Below are positions 60,331 to 64,000 of a stretch of 64,000 nucleotides of DNA, piece by piece (position 1 is the first letter of the stretch; each line of letters begins with the position of its first letter). The DNA comes from Gluconacetobacter azotocaptans (GTDB lineage: Bacteria; Pseudomonadota; Alphaproteobacteria; Acetobacterales; Acetobacteraceae): assembly GCF_014174355.1 (NCBI RefSeq), contig NZ_JABEQF010000005.1, positions 310,001-374,000 of the forward strand. Direction: 5' to 3'. The notes below the pieces were generated by a model, which saw only the letters and a program-made list of their open reading frames with translations, ran no database searches and had not been told where the DNA came from. The position numbers were made by a program, and so were the translations under genes.

Positions 60331-61591
60331 GGCGCTTCCGTCGCTGATGCTGCCGGAATCAACCTGGCTGCGTTCGGCGCCCCATCGCCGCTGGCTCGAT
60401 CATCAGGGCCAGCGATTGCTGGATTTCTCCAAACCCTCGCGGGTCGACGCAGGGTTCGCGGCACTCGGCGACGACGGCCGGCTGATGACGGGGGCAAGCG
60501 CGGACAGCATCCTGACGGCACGGATGACCCATGTCTACGCGGTCGCCGCCGGACGCGGTCTTCCCGGATGCGCCCCGCTGGCGGCACATGGCGTCGCCAG
60601 CTTGCTGGGGCCGTTGCGGGATCATGCACATGGCGGCTGGTTCGAAGGCGTCGCCCCGGCGGGACAAGGGCCGGAGGGCGGCCGCAAGCAGGCGTACCTG
60701 CACGCCTTCGTCGCGCTCGCGGCCTCCTCGGCGGTCGTGCAGGGCATACAGGGCGCGCAGGACTTGCTGAAAGACGCGCTGGCGGTATGGGAGCGCCATT
60801 TCTGGAGCGAGGATGAAGGCGTCTTCCGCGAAAGCTTCGCCGCGGACTGGTCGGATGAAGAAGATTATCGCGGCGCCAATGCGAACATGCATTCGGTGGA
60901 AGCCTGCATGGCCGTCGCGGACGTCACCGGAAATCCGGCATGGCGTCGGCGGGCGCTGAGAATTGTCGAGCGGATCATCCATACCCTGGCCCGTGACGCC
61001 GGATATGCCGTCCCGGAACATTATGATCGCAACTGGACTCTTCTGAAGGATTTTAATCGCGACAAGCCGACGGACGACCTGCGCCCCTATGGAATGACGC
61101 CCGGGCATTTCGTCGAATGGTCGCACCTGCTGCTCAAGCTGGAAGCCGCCCTGCTGCGCGCGCGCGGTTCGGCCCCCCTCTGGCTGCTGGAAGACGCCAT
61201 TGGTCTTTTCCGCCGTGGCACCGACGCCGGGTGGGCGCGTGACGGTGAACCGGGCCTGCTCTACACCGTGGGCTGGGACCTGGAACCTGTCGTGCATAAT
61301 CGCCCCCACTGGTGCCAGGCCGAAGCCATGACGTCAGCCGCCGCGCTGCTGAAGCGTACGGGACATGCGGAATACGAAAAATGGTACCGCAAGATCTGGG
61401 ATTATATCGACCTTTACATGATCGACCGCACGCAGGGCGGGTGGCTTCAGGAACTTGACCGGCATAATCGCCCTTCGGCCGTGGTGTACCAGGGCAAGGC
61501 CGACCTTTACCATGCCTGGCAGGCGACGCTGACGCCGCTTCTTCCCCTTGCGCCCAGCTTTGCCACCGCCGTTTCGATCATGGACGGCTGA
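60323..61591 (+). CDS. AGE-family sugar epimerase/isomerase
   Basis: 422 residues of an (alpha/alpha)6 barrel: GGWFEGVAPAGQGPEGGRKQAYLHAF, GANANMHSVEACMA, GYAVPEHYDRNW, PGHFVEWSHLLLKLE, NRPHWCQAEAM carry the conserved Arg/His/Glu and His residues of mannose isomerases/YihS. Probably converts an aldohexose to ketohexose (mannose or sulfoquinovose-like). Translationally coupled to the SDR. Confidence 0.9.
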   Translation: MAEALPSLMLPESTWLRSAPHRRWLDHQGQRLLDFSKPSRVDAGFAALGDDGRLMTGASADSILTARMTHVYAVAAGRGLPGCAPLAAHGVASLLGPLRDHAHGGWFEGVAPAGQGPEGGRKQAYLHAFVALAASSAVVQGIQGAQDLLKDALAVWERHFWSEDEGVFRESFAADWSDEEDYRGANANMHSVEACMAVADVTGNPAWRRRALRIVERIIHTLARDAGYAVPEHYDRNWTLLKDFNRDKPTDDLRPYGMTPGHFVEWSHLLLKLEAALLRARGSAPLWLLEDAIGLFRRGTDAGWARDGEPGLLYTVGWDLEPVVHNRPHWCQAEAMTSAAALLKRTGHAEYEKWYRKIWDYIDLYMIDRTQGGWLQELDRHNRPSAVVYQGKADLYHAWQATLTPLLPLAPSFATAVSIMDG

Positions 61592-61722
61592 CGGAAGGGC
61601 GAAATTCATCAAGCTCGCGTGACCCGCTCGCACCTGCCTGTCCGGGCGGTTATCCTCGCGCCGCGAACGGGGCGAGGCCGGCTCCCGTGCCGGATGCCGC
61701 CCTCGGGGCAGGAGGCAGGATA

Positions 61723-62778
61723 ATGAAGGCGCTTGTCTATCGTGGGCCTGGCGACAAGGGGCTGGAAGACCGGCCTCGGCCGCAGATCCTCCAGCCTGGG
61801 GATGCGATCGTCCGGATGGCCAGGACGACCCTGTGCGGAACGGACCTGCATATCCTCAAGGGGGATGTGCCGACCTGCGCGCCGGGCCGGACCCTGGGGC
61901 ACGAGGGGGTCGGGGTGATCGACGCGGTCGGGGCGGCCGTCACGACATTCCGGGCCGGGGACCGGGTCCTGATCTCGTGCATCACCTCTTGCGCCCGCTG
62001 CGATTATTGCCGGCGGGGCATGCCCTCGCATTGCGAGACCGGGGGATGGCTGCTGGGCAACGCCATCGACGGAACGCAGGCCGAATTCGTCCGCATCCCG
62101 CATGCCGAAACCAGCCTCTATCCCATTCCCGCCGGCGCGGACGAGGACGCGCTGGTCATGCTCAGCGACATCCTGCCGACGGGCTTCGAATGCGGCGTGC
62201 TGAACGGCAAGGTCGCGCCGGGGGGCACGGTGGCGATCGTGGGCTCGGGGCCGATCGGGATGGCCGCGCTGCTGACGGCGCAGCTCTATTCCCCGGCCGA
62301 GATCATCATGATCGACCTCGACCCGCACCGGCTGGAGGTCGCGCGGCAGTTCGGGGCAACGCACGTCATCGACAGCAGCGCCGGCGACGCGGCGGCGCAG
62401 GTGATGGCCCTGACCGGCGGGCGGGGCGTCGACACGGCGATCGAGGCCGTGGGTATCCCCGCCACGTTCCAGCTGTGCCAGGACATCGTGGGGCCGGGGG
62501 GCACCATCGCCAATGTCGGCGTCCATGGATGCAAGGTGGATCTGCACCTGGAAACGCTATGGTCGCGCAACATCACGATCACCACCCGGCTGGTGGATAC
62601 GGTGACGACGCCGATGCTGATGAAAAGCGTGCTGTCCGGCCGGCTGGACCCGAAGCGGCTGATCACCCACCGCTTCACGCTGGACACCATCATCGAAGCC
62701 TACGACGTGTTCGGCCAGGCGGCCCGGCATCAGGCGATGAAGATGCTGATCACGATGGAGGCGGCCCAGCCGGGCTGA
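61723..62778 (+). CDS. zinc-dependent alcohol dehydrogenase
   Basis: 351 residues, medium-chain dehydrogenase. Catalytic zinc: Cys38, His60, Glu61 (GHEGVGVID); structural zinc: Cys90, Cys93, Cys96, Cys104. Rossmann turn VAIVGSGPIGMAALL. N-terminus MKALVYRGPGDKGLEDRP resembles isopropanol/threonine-dehydrogenase-like enzymes. ATG follows GGCAGGAGGCAGG. Third gene of the SDR-AGE run though 131 nt away. Confidence 0.92.
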   Translation: MKALVYRGPGDKGLEDRPRPQILQPGDAIVRMARTTLCGTDLHILKGDVPTCAPGRTLGHEGVGVIDAVGAAVTTFRAGDRVLISCITSCARCDYCRRGMPSHCETGGWLLGNAIDGTQAEFVRIPHAETSLYPIPAGADEDALVMLSDILPTGFECGVLNGKVAPGGTVAIVGSGPIGMAALLTAQLYSPAEIIMIDLDPHRLEVARQFGATHVIDSSAGDAAAQVMALTGGRGVDTAIEAVGIPATFQLCQDIVGPGGTIANVGVHGCKVDLHLETLWSRNITITTRLVDTVTTPMLMKSVLSGRLDPKRLITHRFTLDTIIEAYDVFGQAARHQAMKMLITMEAAQPG

Positions 62779-63103
62779 CGGCGGCGGGGTCGCGCTGCCA
62801 GGCGCCGCGGCTTTCCATGCAGGCGGCGTAGGCATGTTTGATGCGCACGCGCTGGCTGCCGCCGGTTGGCGTGAAGGTCGCGGTCGGCGTGGCGGCCATC
62901 GTCGCGTCGGTCTGGCAGAAAGCATCGTCCGACTGATATTGCGCCCCATGCGGGTCGATGACGGTGCTGTAGCCCGCGATATTGCCATACACCGTATGTT
63001 CACGATGGTGATGCCGGTGGGCCGCCGCCGGACAGGCGATCGCCATCGACGCCGCCAGTATCAGCAGGCCTGTCAGCCGGGTCGTGGCGATGTGGGCGGT
63101 CAT
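62750..63103 (-). CDS. hypothetical secreted protein
   Basis: 117 residues. Signal peptide (TGLLILAASMAIACPAAAH), then HRHHHREH, and two Cys (FCQTDA, ACMESR). No family recognised. Its end overlaps the convergent alcohol dehydrogenase by 29 nt; its start overlaps the antiporter stop (ATGA). Confidence 0.7.
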   Translation of the reverse strand: MTAHIATTRLTGLLILAASMAIACPAAAHRHHHREHTVYGNIAGYSTVIDPHGAQYQSDDAFCQTDATMAATPTATFTPTGGSQRVRIKHAYAACMESRGAWQRDPAAVSPAGPPPS

Positions 63104-64000
63104 GATGGGGTTTCCTGCAAATCCATGCGTCTGGAGGCCGGGGCCGGAAAATCCGGCGGGGCGGGCTGCGGCAGGGCCTTCGCCTCGATCCTCAGCTCAT
63201 GTTCCATGAAATCGAGTTCCTGGGTAATCGTCCACTCGGTTTCGTCATTGATGTGCTTCTCCATCATCCGGCGGTGCAACAGTTCGCGCATGTGACGGAT
63301 GACGAACAGGCGCAGCGCCAGTTCGGTCCGCTTTTCGCGGATCGCGGCGACGCGGATGTCGGCCTCGGCCGCCTGGGTGTCGTCCAGCCGGCGCAGCGCG
63401 TCCTGATATTCGTGCAACAGGCGGGAAATGGCTTCCTGCCGCAATGCGCCGGCCTCGTCCAGCGGGGCGCCGTGGGCAGTCAGCCGTTCCTGCTCGTCCT
63501 GCATGACCCGGATCGCCGCGCGCGCCAGTTCGATGCGCATCCCGTCCAATTCGCGCAGCGAGGGATCATTTTCCCCCGGCACCAGTCCGGCCAGCAGGCC
63601 CGGCATCGCGATGCTGGCCAGCAGAAGCGAACAGATGATCACCCCGGCCGCCAGGGTCACCAGCAGGTCGCGTCCCGGAAAGGCGGGGCCGGCCGCGGAC
63701 GCCACGGGCAGGGACAGCACGGCGGCCAGCGTGATCGCCCCGCGCGTGCCGGCCACCGTCATGACCAGCACGCTGCGCCAGGACGGGATAACGGTGTTGC
63801 GATGGCGGAAGCGCGCCAGGACCACCCGCATGGTGATCGAGATCCAGATCCAGGCGAAGCGCATCGCGCTCATGGCCACCTGGATGGCGACGATGGCCAG
63901 CAACAGCGACCAGGGCGACAAGCCGCCGGCCCGCGCCAGGCGGACGCCGCCGGTCACCAGATCGGGCAGTTGCAGCCCCAGCAGCAGGAAGATCACCGCG
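63100..64000 (-). CDS. CPA1-family Na+/H+ antiporter, C-terminal part (cut by window edge)
   Basis: The last 300 residues of a monovalent cation/proton antiporter. Helices include VIFLLLGLQLPDLVTGG, a core helix pair with VAGTRGAITLAAVLSLP, then a long charged cytosolic tail (about 130-298) rich in Arg/Glu and predicted helical, as in NhaP/YjcE-like proteins. N-terminal part lies beyond 64000. Coupled to the secreted protein. Confidence 0.88.
   Translation of the reverse strand, partial: AVIFLLLGLQLPDLVTGGVRLARAGGLSPWSLLLAIVAIQVAMSAMRFAWIWISITMRVVLARFRHRNTVIPSWRSVLVMTVAGTRGAITLAAVLSLPVASAAGPAFPGRDLLVTLAAGVIICSLLLASIAMPGLLAGLVPGENDPSLRELDGMRIELARAAIRVMQDEQERLTAHGAPLDEAGALRQEAISRLLHEYQDALRRLDDTQAAEADIRVAAIREKRTELALRLFVIRHMRELLHRRMMEKHINDETEWTITQELDFMEHELRIEAKALPQPAPPDFPAPASRRMDLQETPS

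Overview
The window comes from a high-GC alphaproteobacterium, most likely an acetic acid bacterium (Acetobacteraceae, Gluconacetobacter-like). The basis is the very GC-rich codon use, the order tilS / cpoB-pal-tolB-tolA-tolR-tolQ-ybgC / ruvB-ruvA-ruvC / yebC / secA, a CtrA-type regulator, a SAM-II riboswitch (a mainly alphaproteobacterial class) before a sulfhydrylase gene, and the gene complement. Family-level placement is inference. I see no insertion sequence, prophage, CRISPR array or origin.

Layout. 1-9165: a cut-off GlxA-type regulator facing an alpha/beta hydrolase, then a minus-strand catabolic block: ArgE-like deacetylase, NCS1 permease, a small unknown protein, a secreted nuclease, an ornithine-cyclodeaminase-like reductase, an ALDH7 semialdehyde dehydrogenase and a FAD amine oxidase. 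The last three fit D-lysine/pipecolate breakdown. 9166-11298: two long gene-poor stretches around a CtrA paralogue whose phospho-acceptor Asp51 is Glu; the first holds a plus-strand small-RNA candidate with a perfect terminator and a decayed second copy. 11299-29851: a housekeeping minus-strand block (thiD, glmM, folP, ftsH, tilS, tol-pal, ruvCAB, yebC, secA).

30087-43262 is read on the plus strand: a periplasmic PPIase, argJ, an RDD membrane protein, thiM, a large MscS channel, a 2OG-Fe dioxygenase, an MBOAT acyltransferase with an SGNH-like partner, and a four-gene Mla/Mce lipid transporter. 43304-47814 (minus): a soluble globin-coupled chemotaxis transducer, then a translationally coupled periplasmic purine nucleoside protein and exported adenosine deaminase, and a DUF1653 protein. 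48512-51317: tRNA-Gly(CCC), the SAM-II riboswitch, metZ, apaG and folE.

51370-59272 looks like an accessory scavenging locus: a carboxypeptidase-G2-like M20 enzyme divergent from a LysR regulator, then amidase, TonB-dependent receptor, a small membrane protein and a sodium/solute symporter. A motif of 18/19 identity lies before and after the LysR gene, the second time within a 37-bp near-perfect palindrome. 59470-62778 holds an SDR, an AGE-family isomerase and a zinc alcohol dehydrogenase. The window ends in a small secreted protein and a CPA1 Na+/H+ antiporter cut by the right edge.
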